Positions 36,280 to 48,239 of a stretch of 64,000 nt of DNA are shown here, piece after piece; within the stretch, counting starts at the first letter, position 1, and each line of letters starts with the position of its first letter. The notes under the pieces were generated by a model, which was not told the origin of the DNA, ran no database searches, and worked only from the letters and a program-made list of their open reading frames with translations. Source of the DNA: Chrysemys picta bellii. Taxonomy: Eukaryota > Chordata > Testudines > Emydidae. The stretch is from positions 16,845,441-16,909,440 of the forward strand of contig NC_088795.1 in the NCBI RefSeq assembly GCF_011386835.1, given 5' to 3'. The position numbers and the translations under genes are program-made.

Positions 36280-37272
36280 GGACTTGTCTATGTCGGGATT
36301 TGTCCCAGAATAGCGATTCTTGATTCACTCTTGTTCTGGAATGGATGCCTTATTCTGAATTAGTTTAATCCACATCCAAAAGCATCTACACAGGATGTTA
36401 GTCAGGAATAGTTAATCCTTTTAAAATATATACCTTACCTCAGTGGTTTTCAAACTTTTTTCTGGTGACCCACTTGAAGAAAATTGTTGATGCCCACGAC
36501 CCAATGGAGCTGATGATGAAGGGTTTGGGGTGTGGGAGGGGCTCAGGGCTGGGGCAGAGGGTTGGGGTACAGGGGTGAGGGCTGTGGGGTGGAGCCAGGA
36601 ATGAGGGGTTCAGGGTGAGGGAGGGGGCTCTGGGCTGGGGCAGGGGGTTGGGGTGCCAGAGGGGGTCAGGGATCTCAGCTGGGGGTGCAGGCTCTGGGGT
36701 GGGGCTGAGAGGTTTGGGGTGCAGGAAGGGGCTCTGGGTTTGGGGGGGTCAGGGGATTGGGGCACAGGGTTACCTCGGTCAGCGGCGCAGCAGGGGTGCT
36801 AAGGCAGGCTTCCTGCCCGTCCTGGCACCGCGGACAGTGTTGCGCCCCGGAAGCGACCAGCAGCAGGTCTGGCTCCTAGGCGAAGGTGCGCGCAAGTGGC
36901 TCCGCGCTGCTCTCACCTGCAGGCACCGCCCCCCATCCTCAGCTCCCATTGGCTAGGAACTGGCCAATGGGAGTGTGGAGCCAGTGCTTGGGGCAGGAGC
37001 AGCATGCGGAGCCCTGTGGTCCCCCCGCCTAGGAGCCGGACCTGCTGCTGGCGACTTCCAATGCGCAGTGCGGTATCAGAACAGGTAGGGACTAGCCTGC
37101 CTTAGCCAGGCAGCGCCCCTGAGGGGACTTTTAATGGCCCGGTCGCCAGTGCTGATCAGAGCTGTCGCGACCCAATGCCTTACATTTTGCGACCCAGTAC
37201 TGGGTCGTGACCCGCAGTTTGAAAACCACAGCTTTACCTTATTCCAGATGAATTTGCATATGTAGACAATCC
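36280..37272. mobile_element. Harbinger-like MITE split by a hAT insertion
   Basis: Outer ends GGACTTGTCTATGTCGGG and CATATGTAGACAATCC are imperfect inverted repeats, flanked by TTA (36277-36279) and TAA (37273-37275). Removing the inner element at 36443-37231 and one copy of its duplication leaves about 200 bp, a normal size for this MITE group. Confidence 0.65.
36443..37231. mobile_element. hAT-type non-autonomous element, 789 bp
   Basis: Termini CAGTGGTTTTCAAAC and GTTTGAAAACCACAG are 15-bp inverted repeats with one mismatch. The flanking 8-bp sequences CCTTACCT (36435-36442) and CTTTACCT (37232-37239) differ by one base. An 8-bp duplication with CAGTGG-type ends is diagnostic of hAT (Charlie-like). 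The interior is G-rich with imperfect tandem 'GGGGCTCTGGGCTGGGGCAG' units and encodes no transposase. Confidence 0.88.
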
Positions 37273-39150
37273 TAATTCACAACGTGTTATGCATTTGTTC
37301 CAAATGGATCCAACTGTCTCTTAGCAACTGGTGCTGCAAACCCCATCAAACTTTAAAGTGCTTTTGTTAGGAGAAGACTTAGGTTTACATAATGTATAGT
37401 GATTCTTACCACAACCAGTCTTCCTTTTCATTGTTTGCTACACCACCACTTATCAAGAGAGTACATGACAACAGTAAACCATGTCATAAATGTACTAATA
37501 TACCTGTTTGGTTCTTTCCAGACATAGTACAGAACAAGTTCAGACATTTAATATATAGTATGGGCCAAATCATGCCACATTCAGGTGAGCAGTTCCAATA
37601 ACCCTGAATGAGAGGAGCCGGATTTTGTGCAATTATTGTATCTGTGTTAGCCCCCAGAAAAACAATTAGCCACATAGTTATTACACATTTCAATAGACTA
37701 ACCTACAAATGTTCATGACCCTTTCTTCAAATGGTCCCCATGTTTAAAAGAATCTAGTGTATGTTATAAAGCAAGCGATGCTGGCATGTCCTGGCATAGA
37801 CAAATCTGTTCTTTCTATGACCAGGTGGCTCTAGAAAAGGGTGTTGAATGGTATTAAGCATGGTTCCACAATCTGGTTTCTTTAGTGCTGCAAGCCGGTG
37901 AGTAAATACAATTCTAAGACACAGACAGGAATGGTGGTGACTTGATACAGAGATGATCGGCTGAAGCAGCACTATGACCCATTTATACTTTGCATTAGTG
38001 CCTTGGACGTCAGAGAGTAGATCACAAAAGCAGATGCTGGACGGCCTAATACACATATATAGGGATAAAGATTTCAGGAAATAAAATACAAGATATTGAC
38101 AGATCTTGCCTTTGGGACAGAAAAATTAACTGCTCAGTAATACCCAAAGCAGAAGACCTTGGGCATTACCATTGTCATTTCAGGAAGATGACATTTTATT
38201 ATTAAAATTCTCTGATAATCTCTGGTTTCATATAAATAGAGCAAAACAACTCACTTAATGCAGATGGACAGGAAAACAAATAAATCATGGTATCAAGAAT
38301 GATCCTCCCAGGATGGCCCTTATGGCTACTTATAAGAGGACAATCATTTTTGTGGTTAAGGCGCTAAATTTGGACTGAAGAGATTTGGGTTCCTGCATGA
38401 TATCAAGCAAGTCATTTAATCGCTCTGTGCTCCAGCTCTCTATCTATGAAATGGAGGTAATTTTTCCTGTCTTTTGCATGTCTTGCCTATAGACTATAAC
38501 TTCTTAGTGGCAGATGCTGTCTCTTGCTCTGTTTGTAAAGGACCCAGCACTATGGGGCTGTCTCCATTGGGGCATCTCTCTAGGCACTACTCAAATACAG
38601 TGCCCAGCACTATGGGGTCACAGTCACCCAAATTCCCACACCAAGGCACCCCCTCAGCTCTCGCCTGGGTCTCAGGCCTCTCCTGTGCCACGTCTGGGTG
38701 TTCCACCACACCAGCCCAGTCTTAAGAGGCTCAGCCCCCCAGCTGAGCCCTGAACAGTCCATCCCTTCTAGGGGGTTATCAATAAACACAAAAGAAGCAA
38801 ATGCAAACCAGTCATCCCAGAGATATGGTAAAGCTCTCTTCCCTCAGAAGGCTTCTGTAAAGCTGTGGGCCCAACTAGGCTCACCGGTTAGTGTAAAGGC
38901 ACTGTCCTGTCACAAGGGTATCTGTAACAGTCCGTCTGAGGGCGGGGGCTCACCAGTCATCTGAGGAGTTCTTGCCTTTAGCCAGCCCTTGCTCCAGGAG
39001 CTGAGGACTGGAGACCTGCACTCTTCATTGGCCTGCCCCCGGCTGAACTGGGTTTCTCCCTTTTAAACTCCTCCCTCCAATTCGGACATCTCTCACAGGT
39101 GTGGTGGGGCATGGCCACCTGCTCCCACATTAGACCATACACAATGGACT
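37273..39150. other. Intergenic, with MIR-like piece and GC-rich repeat text
   Basis: A MIR-like SINE lies at 38345-38600 (head GTGGTTAAGGCGCTAAATTT, tail AAAGGACCCAGCACTATGGG). The tract 38600-39120 (CCCAAATTCCCACACC ... GGTGTGGTGGGGCATGGCC) looks like LTR-type or other interspersed repeat, but I could not define its ends. Confidence 0.5.
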
Positions 39151-41092
39151 AGGTTTCAGCTGCAAGGAATGCAAAGCACAAGGGATCCATTGACAGTGCC
39201 TACATTGTTTCTGATGCAGGGTTGATTATTTTTTATTAAAAATACACCCCTTAATACACTTCACTGCAAGCCACAATGTAATCATAACCGCTGGCTCTTG
39301 CAAGAGTCGGTTTGCTGCTCCAGTCATAGTAAGTATGGCCATGAGGCATGTGCAACAGATCTTGTGCTGCTACTTTTGTAATGACATCATTGGGAGCACA
39401 ATTGGGAACTTGAGAAATGCCCCCTTCCCCCTAGCAACCTGGATGGGGCTTGAGGACAGGCACCAGTGTACAGCTCCCCAAATGGTTTGTTTTTTTACAA
39501 AAGTGGCACTGGGTTGGGGAGGAGGGAGACACACAGGAAGCTGTGCCCCCACTTTTTTCAATGCCGCTTGCAATACCCAGTGATCCTTTACAACCACAGC
39601 TATGATACATTAGGGAAAGCTTGGCTGTGTGACCCAGATTTCACCAAAGGGGGGCAGATTACTTGTTCTATTGTTTGTGGTTCAAGGGCTTGCACTGAAA
39701 ACTTCCCCCATGTGACCCTATGCGATATCAGTCTCCTGAGGGTAACAGCGACAGCATGGGAGCAACTGCTGCAAGCGTCTGGGTACAGACTTAGTTCTTT
39801 GCAGCACACAGCATTGCAGCATAGAATGCCAGCAGAGTTAATACCGGAGTGGCGTGAGAAAGTGTCCTACCGTGGTGGAAGAAATAAGGCAGCCCTTCCC
39901 AGAAACCTTCTGCAAAGGATTGCAGAGTACCTCCATGAAAGCTTTGTAGAGATCTCCAGGGTCAAGATTCCCAGGCCATCCCCAGACACATAAACAGTCT
40001 TTTTCTGAGAGCACCCTCATTGGGAAGCAGATCCTTACTACACCTCCTTTTTTGTTCAGATTAAACATAAAAAAATAATAGCATGTAACCCCTACAGTCT
40101 GATTGGAAAGGTGCCTTCCTCAGCACCATGCTTGGCCATGTCCCCTGCCCTCATGGCAAAACCAAATACTGGGCCAAATGACAATCTTCTTACTAGGGCA
40201 AATGCTTGGCCGCCACCTGGGTCCTGTGAAGGGATGGGCTCCAGGGTTAAAAATAGTTCTTGGCTGCTGGGGAGAATGGATCCTCCGCTTGCCTGCCTCC
40301 CATTCTCCTCCTCCACCTCCTCTTTCTTGTCAACAACATCCTCCTCTTTGTTGCCCAAGGTGGCCCAGGACGCCTGGGAGGTATCCACAGAGTGTTTTGG
40401 GGAAGTGGTGGGGTCGCTGCCGAGACTCTCATGCAGCTCCTTGTAAAAGCGTCATGTCTGCGGGGCAGAACCAGAACGACTGTTCGCCTCCCTTGTCTTC
40501 TGGTACGCTTGCCAAAGCTCCTTTATTTTCACATGGCACTGCTGCGTATCCCTGGTGTAGCCCTTCTCCCCCAGGCCCCATGTGATTTTGGCATAGATGT
40601 CAGCATTTCTTCTGCTGGATCGGAGCTCTGCCTGCACAGACTCTTCTCCCCACACAGCAATAAGATCCACCACTTCCTGTGTACTCCATGCTGGAGTGTG
40701 TTTGCAGCCTTGAGTCTCCATGATCAGCTGTGCTGCCAAGCTCTCCATGTTAATCAAACAGGAAATGAAAATTCTAAGTTCCCGGGGCTATTTCCTGTGT
40801 ACCTGGCTGCTGTGCAGTGGAGTTGAAAGTGCTCTCAGGAGTGGTCAGAGTGGAGCACTGTGGGACACCTCCTGGAGGCCAATTCATTCAAATTACACAA
40901 CGCAGTGTCTACACTATCCTCATGTCGAGCTGTGGGTGTCGAATCAAGTGCTACGCCTCTCACGGAGGTGGAGTACAGAGTCAACTTTACAGGCGACTTA
41001 GGTCGGTGGAAGGGACTCGGTAGACACATACATTATTACACAGACTTAACGCAGCTTCAGTCAACCTACGTTTGTAGTGTAGACCCAGCCAG
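39150..41092 (-). mobile_element. Harbinger-type element remnant with Myb/SANT-like accessory gene
   Basis: The right end, read on the minus strand from 41092, begins GGCTGGGTCTACACTACAAA, the same kind of terminus as the MITEs. A Myb/SANT-like ORF on the minus strand follows at 40092-40757. PIF/Harbinger elements encode a transposase plus a Myb-like DNA-binding protein. No transposase was found, and the left terminus could not be located; 39150 is a guess. A 528-bp plus-strand ORF (39466-39993) lies convergent to the Myb gene and includes 'LLQRIAEYLHESFVEIS', text I recall from turtle copies of this element, of unknown function. Confidence 0.6.
40092..40757 (-). pseudogene. Myb/SANT-like DNA-binding protein of a Harbinger element (one internal stop)
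   Basis: A single frame from the Met codon at 40757 to the stop at 40092, 221 codons, interrupted only by a TGA at 40452-40454 (codon 102). Residues 20-90 form a trihelix (Myb/SANT-like, MADF-related) domain with the spaced aromatic residues of the family: TPAWSTQEVVDLIAVWGEES, a Tyr in helix 2, then QQCHVKIKELWQAYQKTREA. An acidic stretch (KKEEVEEENG) and NSQELF-like motif SSQELFLTLEPIPSQ follow. After that the sequence departs from the family near 40210, where a short segment resembling 8805-8845 appears, suggesting an insertion replaced the C-terminus. In Harbinger transposons this protein binds the element ends and brings the transposase to the nucleus. Here it is inactive unless the stop is read through. 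Confidence 0.75.
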
Positions 41093-42015
41093 AGACCCCC
41101 GCTGTGGGCTCAGCATCTCCTACATGCATCAGAATCTTTGGTCCCAGTTTCACACATCCTGGATGGAATGTGTACTGCCATTTTAGTGCTGCTGCTGCTG
41201 CATCTTAGAAGGAAAACTCATCTGCTGACATCAGACCCAGCCAATCCTGCACTCAGATCCATGCTGGAAGATTCCTGCATCCATGTGGTGCCCCATTTAA
41301 ATCAATGGCGGCGAAGGTGCACTCAGTTGCAGCTTCTCTCCACCAATTGGCCATTGACTACAGTCAGAAGTTTGTGCCACTCTCTCTGCGGAAGCAGCTT
41401 TTTTGTTGTTGTTGTTCTTTTCAAGACTATCACCACAGTAAAATTTGACATCTATAGTTATTTCAAATGTGGGTGATCACGTTTCTCAGAAGATCCATGT
41501 GTCTCAGCAGGTGTGCTTGGCACTACCACTGCTGAAACTGAACAAAATAAGAAATTGGCAGCTCCACCCTCTGAATCAGAAATAGATTAAATAAAGCTGC
41601 AGTCACCTGGAGAGCTTTTCGACACTCAACTAGAGGTAAGCAAGGCTGGATCAGACAGGTTCTGGTACATGCACCTCTCAGATGTTCCCTGCTTTCACTG
41701 AGCCACCCAGCCCAACAAACATCTTAGTTCCCTACCTGTGGTATTTCTTTTTTCCAGAAAAGTTGGCTCTTTTTCTGTGTAGTTAGATCTTCCAATTCCT
41801 AAATGTACCCAAGAACCCTTTGAAACAGCTGCGACTGTATTTCAGGAGCAGTTCTATGGTCACCAGCATAAAGAATTCAGAGACAGAGACATATCTGAGA
41901 CCTAAAGGTACTTGCTGTAAACAACTGAAGCAATGCAGATACCCCTTCCTCGAGAAAGGACAGAAGTTCTGCAGCGAAAATAGAGTAGCTTGGGACTAAC
42001 CTATTGATGAGTAAC
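41093..42015. other. Intergenic, no features recognised
   Basis: Contains a short CTG run near 41190 and a GTT run near 41405. No gene or classifiable repeat seen. Confidence 0.6.
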
Positions 42016-42840
42016 TGTCAGGGTTCCTTCCCCAGTCTAAACTCTGGGGTACAGATGTGGGGACCTGCATGAAAGACTCCCTAAGCTTATTTTTACCAAC
42101 TTAGGTTAAAAACTTTTCCAAGGCACAAATTTCACCTTGTCCTTGAACAGTATGCTGCCACCACCAAGTGATTTAGACAAAGAATCAGGGAAAGGACCAC
42201 TTGGATTCCTATTCCCCCCAAATATTCCCCCAAGCCCTACACCCCCTTTCCTGGGGAAGGCTTGAGAATAATATCCTCACCAATTGGTACAGGTGAACAC
42301 AGACCCAAACCCTTGGATCTTAAGAACAATGAAAAATCAATCAGGTTCTTAAAAGAAGAATTTATTTAAAGATAAAAGAATCATCTCTGTAAAATCAGGA
42401 TGGAAGATAACTTTACAGGGTAACAAAAGATTCAAAACAGAGGATTTCCCCTCTGGGCAAAACTTTAAAGTTAAAAAAAAAAACAAAAAAAAACACAGGA
42501 ATAAACCTTCCTCTTAGCACAGGGAAAATTCACAAGCTAAAACAAAAGATACTCTAATGCATTTCCTTGCTATTACTTACTATTTCTGTGATATTAGATG
42601 CATCATTTCAGTGGGAGCTGGATTACTTGCTTGGTCTCTCCCTTTGTCTCTGGAGAGAACACCCACACAGCACAAAACAAAGCCTTTCACGCCCCTCCCT
42701 CCCCCCCCCCGCCCAGATTTGAAATTATCTTCTTCCCCCATTGGTCCTTCTGGTCAGGTGCCAACCAGGTTATCTGAGCTTCTTAGTCCTTTACAGGTAA
42801 AGAGGGATTTTATGCTACTCTTAGCTGTATGTTTATGACA
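42016..42840. mobile_element. Solo LTR of an endogenous retrovirus or LTR retrotransposon (825 bp)
   Basis: Begins TGTCAGGGTTCC and ends TGTTTATGACA, i.e. TG...CA with short inverted ends TGTCA/TGACA. Perfect 5-bp duplication GTAAC on both sides (42011-42015 and 42841-42845). No internal coding region, so a recombination-derived solo LTR. The perfect duplication suggests it is not very old. Strand is set by the resemblance of the end to typical LTR orientation and is uncertain. Confidence 0.85.
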
Positions 42841-42845
42841 GTAAC

Positions 42846-43960
42846 CAATGTTGTCCCAATAATATTCCAGTGGTGCCCCTTAAAAATGTAATGTCCTTGG
42901 CCTCCCATTTACCAGCTAAACTAAGGCATAAGGCTTCTCCTGCAAGGAACATATGGGAGTCTTTGTCACTGTTATTATAATTACAGCACCATGATTGGGG
43001 CCCCATTGTACAAGGCCCTGTACAAAAATACACTAAAAGACAATCACTGTCTATTTAGACTAGAAGCTCTGTGGGACAAGGCAGACAGAGGGTGGGAGAT
43101 TAGAAGTATTATTGTCCCCAAATTACAGACAGGGAACTGAGACACAGAGAGATTATATTACTTGCCCAAGGTCTCACAAGACATTTATGACAGAGCCAAG
43201 AACTGAATACAGATGTCCACAAAGCCAGCCTGCACCTTCTATTACCGTAGCCTTATTATATGAGTGACACAGTGACAATGGTAATTCCTTGTATGCATAC
43301 TCTGTATAGCACATTTCACCGGGAAGGATTCTAAATAACTATGCAGACAAACTGAAATGCAGCCTGGATGCAAGAAGCACTTCATTCACCACTGAAATGC
43401 AGCCACCTCTGGAGTGAAATGTGGCAACTATCTGATATCAGACATCAACACTGCACATCCTTACTACAGGAAGTGAAGAATACCTAGTGGCAATTACCTA
43501 CTACAAATCGATTATGTAACACCCTACTCTTTTAAGCCATGTCATCCTTAATGACCTCAAGTGAAACACAGAGCTGAGTCACCAGCTAAGAGCTTTCACC
43601 TTGTTACCAATCACCTGAAATGCTTTTTGTGAACCCTCTCACAAAAATGTTGTTCTTTCATCCTCGTTTATCTGAGACAGGTGCTGAGCGTTCAAGGGCT
43701 CCCAACTTCATTTTGTTACATCCATCTGGGCAGAGAAAGTGTGACAGGCGTGTGTGGGTGAATCTGTGTGTGTGTGTTGTGATAACGTTTTAGCAGGGAT
43801 ACAGTCGCCAGAGAGACAGTGTGAGAAAGAGAAAATGGACTGTGAAACATGGACTGTGAAAGTAGAAGAAGACTCAAAATCCTGACTATCAAGTCTGTTA
43901 CTTTCCTCTCCAGCTCTCTGAAATCACTTGTGAGTTACAGCGCAATACAGGAGCCCCGGG
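42846..43960. repeat. Intergenic with L3/MIR-like fragment at about 42980-43230
   Basis: The text 'GCCCCATTGTACAAGGCCCT' and 'ACAGGGAACTGAGACACAG', then 'TTGCCCAAGGTCTCACAAG', is an old SINE/LINE tail. The rest (43231-43960) has a short GT tract near 43755 and no recognised element. Confidence 0.6.
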
Positions 43961-43969
43961 TGCCCTAGC

Positions 43970-44600
43970 TCACTACCTGTCCACACTGGCAAGGCACGTA
44001 AAGCGCTCTGACTCCACAGCTAGAGCGCTCCTGGTACTCCACCTCGGCAGGTGGAATAACGTTTGCTGCGCCCCGCTGGAGCATTGGGAGGTGTTGCATT
44101 ACTGCGCTCTGATCAGCCTCCGGAAACATCCCATAATCCCCTTAAATCAAGTAGCCACTTTTGTCATTGTTTTGAATCACTGTAGGAATGCAGATATACC
44201 CTTTGAAAGCTCCATTTCTGACAACCAGGAATGCTGTGTGTGAGGGAGCGAGGCGGGGGGAAGGGGAAGGTCTGCTGCTGTCTGAACTTACAGGACAGGA
44301 TGCTGACATGCTCTCTGTCCCCCAAAAACCCACTCTCTCTCCCCCCACATACACACAACACACTCCCTGTCACACTCCACCCTCCCCCCATTTGAAAAGG
44401 ACGTTGCAGTCACTTGCATGCTGGGATAGCTGCCCATAATGCACCACTCCCAATGCCACTGCAAGTGCTGCAAATGTGGCCATGCCAGTTCGCTGTCAGC
44501 CGGCCATGTGGACAGACTGCAGCGCTTTCCCTACTGTGCTCTCTGAAGGCTGGTTTAACTCACAGCGCTCTACATCTGCAAATGTAGCCATGCCCTTATA
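43970..44600. mobile_element. Degenerate Harbinger-like element rich in AGCGCT motifs
   Basis: Motifs AAAGCGCTCTGA, CTAGAGCGCTCC and CACAGCGCTCTACA repeat across the segment in opposite senses. The ends (ACCTGTCCACACTGGC on the left, TGTAGCCATGCCCTTA on the right) resemble the termini of 60617-60813. Exact boundaries and duplication not clear. Confidence 0.5.
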
Positions 44601-45811
44601 AGGAAGCTTACTCTGGGTGCCAGTGCAGGGAGTAAATTGCAAACCGAGGTTGATGTGCATTTGAAGAACTGCATGATGAAGGTCATCACTCTAGCTGACT
44701 TTGTCTAGTACTTAATCATTTACTTTAATCAACATCTAAGTCTTTCAATACATTCATTAGAGGAAATATATGATCGCAGAATACAATGGAACTTTATTTT
44801 GTATAGGGTCTGTGTGAGCAGGCTGAGTTCCCACCTGCTCGACACACATACTAGGTTAGTGTCCAAAACTCATCCCTTTACCTGGGTTCTCCCTTTATTC
44901 TTACAAATAAGATACAAATCTTAGCCTGAGTTTATCGCTGAGCTTGCTGTTTCTAATGTTTTTCCATGCAAGAGTTTCTGTTTCCCCCCATGACTCGAGA
45001 GAGACATGCAAACACTGGACTGAAGCTGATGAGACCCTGCTGGTCTCTTCATCTTCATGGGTCAGTAGAATATCTCTGTATCTTCATGTAGGGTCTTAGA
45101 ACCGAACGTCCATCACAGTCTGTAATACAAATTTTATGCTAAAATCCTTTATACAGATAAATAATACAATGACAGAAATAAATAAAGCAGGACAAGACAG
45201 AAATTAATAGGCACTTCTGTAATTGTCCTCTCCTTGTTTGCCTCTTACCTCAGTGGGCCACTTCTCTGCTGTTATCCAAAGGTTTTCCCTTGGTCCCTTC
45301 TCTTTTCTTGCTACACCCATCATCAGTAAACTTATCCACTCCTTTGGTCTCTGTTACCATTACTGTGATAATAGCTTTCAAATCTAAGTCACCATTCCTG
45401 ACTTCTGTCACTCTGAGCAGACTCAAATCTCTCCCTGATATCCCAGCATTTCTTTGAACTAAGTGTCCAAAACCATGCTTCCTATCTTTCCTCCTCTGAG
45501 ATTTGAGCCTGCTCCGCCCCTCGCAGGGAGTGTTCAGCATCTCACAGGATCAGACACTTAATTATTGAATGTATCGGATCAATACAGAGCACCTTGATGG
45601 CATTTAAAAAAGCATTAGAGATTACAATCATAGTGATAGAGGCTGATAAGAGTGTGAATTACAGGGCTGCAGTTCTCTTAAAATCAGGACGCTATCTGCC
45701 ACAAAGAATTTATTTTGAAAAATATGCATAAACAAATACAATTTTCCAAACCATCTGAGTGACCTAGGCGCCTAAGCCCCACTGTAAGTCAATTTTTGAA
45801 AACAGCATTAA
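44601..45811. other. Intergenic, no features recognised
   Basis: AT-rich single-copy-looking sequence. The 96-codon minus ORF at 45250-45540 has no recognised similarity. Confidence 0.6.
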
Positions 45812-46099
45812 GGGCTGGTCTACACTTAGAACTTAGGTTGACATAACTATTGCACTCAGGGGCGTGAAAAATCCACATCCCTGAGCACTATAGCTATGAC
45901 GACCTATCCCCAATTGTAGGTGCATCTATGTCACTGGAAGAATGTTTCTGTCAACCTAGCTACTGTCACTCAGAGAGGTGGTGTTTCTACAGTGATGGAA
46001 AAACCCCTTCCATTACTGTAGGCTGTGTCTACACTACAGGGTTATGCCAGCATAGCTAGGACACCATAACTCTGCCACTATAGGCCCATAGTGTAGGCC
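45812..46099. mobile_element. Harbinger-like MITE, 288 bp
   Basis: Ends GGGCTGGTCTACACTTA and ATAGTGTAGGCC with perfect TAA flanks (45809-45811, 46100-46102). The interior has a second GTGTCTACACTACAGGG at 46025-46041, so a further end-like motif lies inside it, possibly a nested or composite copy. Confidence 0.75.
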
Positions 46100-46102
46100 T
46101 AA

Positions 46103-47769
46103 AGCGTCCGAGTCACTTCAGTGCCTTTGAATATTTTTATCCTTAATTACAGAGAAATAACTCCAGGGTAATATCTAGCAAAATGCACTGGGCCTAAATC
46201 TCCACTCCCTCACACCAGTTTTACACTTCTGTAGCTCAATGGAAATATACCAGTGGAAAACAGTAGAAAATTGGGCCCTGCAATGAGATGAGATAGCCAT
46301 AGAGGACTTTACAATGGGGAAGATACACCATACACGTTATAGCAACACATGATGAAAATTTAGCCACAATTTAAGAACAAGTTCTGGATTTTTAAGAGGA
46401 AAAACTCATGACAATCAGAAATGTTGTAACTTTACCAGTTACTGTGTGGTAAGAATGAAGTCATTAAAATCCAAGTCTGAAAACATGTGCTGTTTCCTCA
46501 TTTTACAAATTTCCCAAATGGTGCATCATCGTATAGGGGCCAAATTCTGGTATTATTACTCTCTGTCGTGTCAGGAGTTAGCTCACTATGAATTACTACA
46601 GCTTCCTTTTACAGTACTGACATCTAATGACTGCTTTTGCTTTCTGAATTGTAGAAGCATATATTTTAAAGTGGTACTTTTCTTTTTTAAACAATAGAAG
46701 GCAACATAACAGGATTTGGATTTATTACCGTACAGTGGGAATATACACAACAAAAATAATGTAGTGCAATAGGTTTCATTGGAAAGGCATATGCACTAGC
46801 TGTTTTCTCTTAGCAGGTTAAATCAAATCCATCAGTTTTTCTCCAGGGGTCCAAATCTGCCATCACTGCACATACCAAACTCCCAGGAACACATGATAAG
46901 GCCCCATGTCATTTTAGCAAGCTCTGAGAGGCAGGTTCTACAACTCAGTGCGCGTAAGAGTGGCATAGTAGGTCACTACATGAGCAGTTTTCAGGGAAAC
47001 GGCTCTCAAAGTTTGGTACTACTCAATGTGAAGGTGGCAGAATCAGGCGCTATATTTGTAAACTGCAGCCAACATCTCCCATGGAAACAGTGGTTCGATA
47101 TTTGAAGGGAAATTGTTTGTCTGTGTGTGAGAAGCCCCTCTGTGGTGGTGAGAGGTCTCTTGTAGAAAGCATGCCACTGACTGAAAGAAGTGGATTGTTT
47201 TAGCCATGACTGACTGTATGGGCCCAGATTCCAGGCTCTCTCTGAGGGTACATCTACACTGGACATACAACTAGCCAGAATCTCCCGAGGTGGGTGCTTT
47301 GCACTGCCAGAGTGGCACAAAGTGGGCACCAATGATCTGGTGCCTGTTGTGTGGAAGTTTTATCATCCCAGCGTCCTACTGTGAGAACCAAAAATATACT
47401 TTCTATTCCTGGAGCACTGCTCCTCCGAGTCTTTCAATGTGTTTTACAAACATGAAAGCCCAGATTCTTGATGTTATTCAGGCTCCTCGTGAAGATCTGG
47501 GCCTACTGACTAACACACCCCTGTGAAGAGGCATTTTATTATTCCCATTTTACAAATGGAGGCAAAGTGGATGAAGGCCAACATTTCCAAAAGTGCCCAC
47601 TAATTTGGATTGTCTCGCATTGTCGGTGCCCCCATTAGAGACAGCTGAGTATCTAGGTGGACACTCGAAATGTGAGGCAACACAAATGGGGAATGTAAGA
47701 CTCCCGCAACAACCCCCAACGTCATGCAGTAGGTTAGTGGCCAAGACAGTAAGAGAACTCAGCTCTCCC
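46103..47769. other. Intergenic, one partial MITE end
   Basis: A lone Harbinger-like left end (GAGGGTACATCTACACTGGA) occurs at 47245-47264 without a matching right end. A MIR-like scrap lies at 47530-47575. No genes recognised. Confidence 0.55.
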
Positions 47770-47885
47770 AGAATCATAGAAATGTAGGGCTGGAAGGGAC
47801 CTGGAGAAGTCATCAAGTCCATACCCTTGTGATAAGGCAGGACCAAGTATATCTAGACCATCCCAGACAGGTACTTGTCTAACCC
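47770..47885 (-). mobile_element. CR1 LINE 3' terminus, antisense
   Basis: Reads AGAATCATAGAAATGTAGGG, GCTGGAAGGGACCTGGAGAA on the plus strand, the reverse complement of the CR1 3' end. Confidence 0.8.
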
Positions 47886-48235
47886 AGTGGTTCTCAAAGG
47901 TGGGGAAGTTGCATTGTATGTAAGAGAGCAGTATGACTGCTCAGAGCTCCGGTATGAAACTGCAGAAAAACCTGAGAATCTCTGGATTAAGTTTAGAAGT
48001 GTGAGCAACAAGGGTGATGTTGTGGTGGGAGTCTGCTATAGCCCACCAGACCAGGGGGATGAGATGGACGAGGCTTTCTTCCGGCAACTAACAGAAGTTG
48101 CTAGATCGCAGGCCATGGTTCTCATGGGAGACTTTAATCACCTGAAATCTGCTGGGAGAGCAATATAGCGGTGCACAGACAATCCGGGATGTTTTTGGAG
48201 AGTGTAGGGGACAATTTCCTGGTGCAAGTGCGTGT
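47875..48235 (+). pseudogene. CR1 LINE ORF2 endonuclease fragment
   Basis: The frame at 47875-48168 encodes VALYVREQYDCSELRY, NKGDVVVGVCYSPPDQGDE and VLMGDFNH. The GVCYxPPDQ and GDFN motifs belong to the apurinic-like endonuclease domain of CR1 ORF2. The similarity continues a little further with frame changes to about 48232. Truncated at both ends. Confidence 0.85.
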
Positions 48236-48239
48236 AGTG

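Noticed and set aside
36443..37105. Gly-rich ORFs (36615-36956, 36896-37105)
   Set aside because: They lie wholly within the non-autonomous hAT element and come from its G-rich tandem units.
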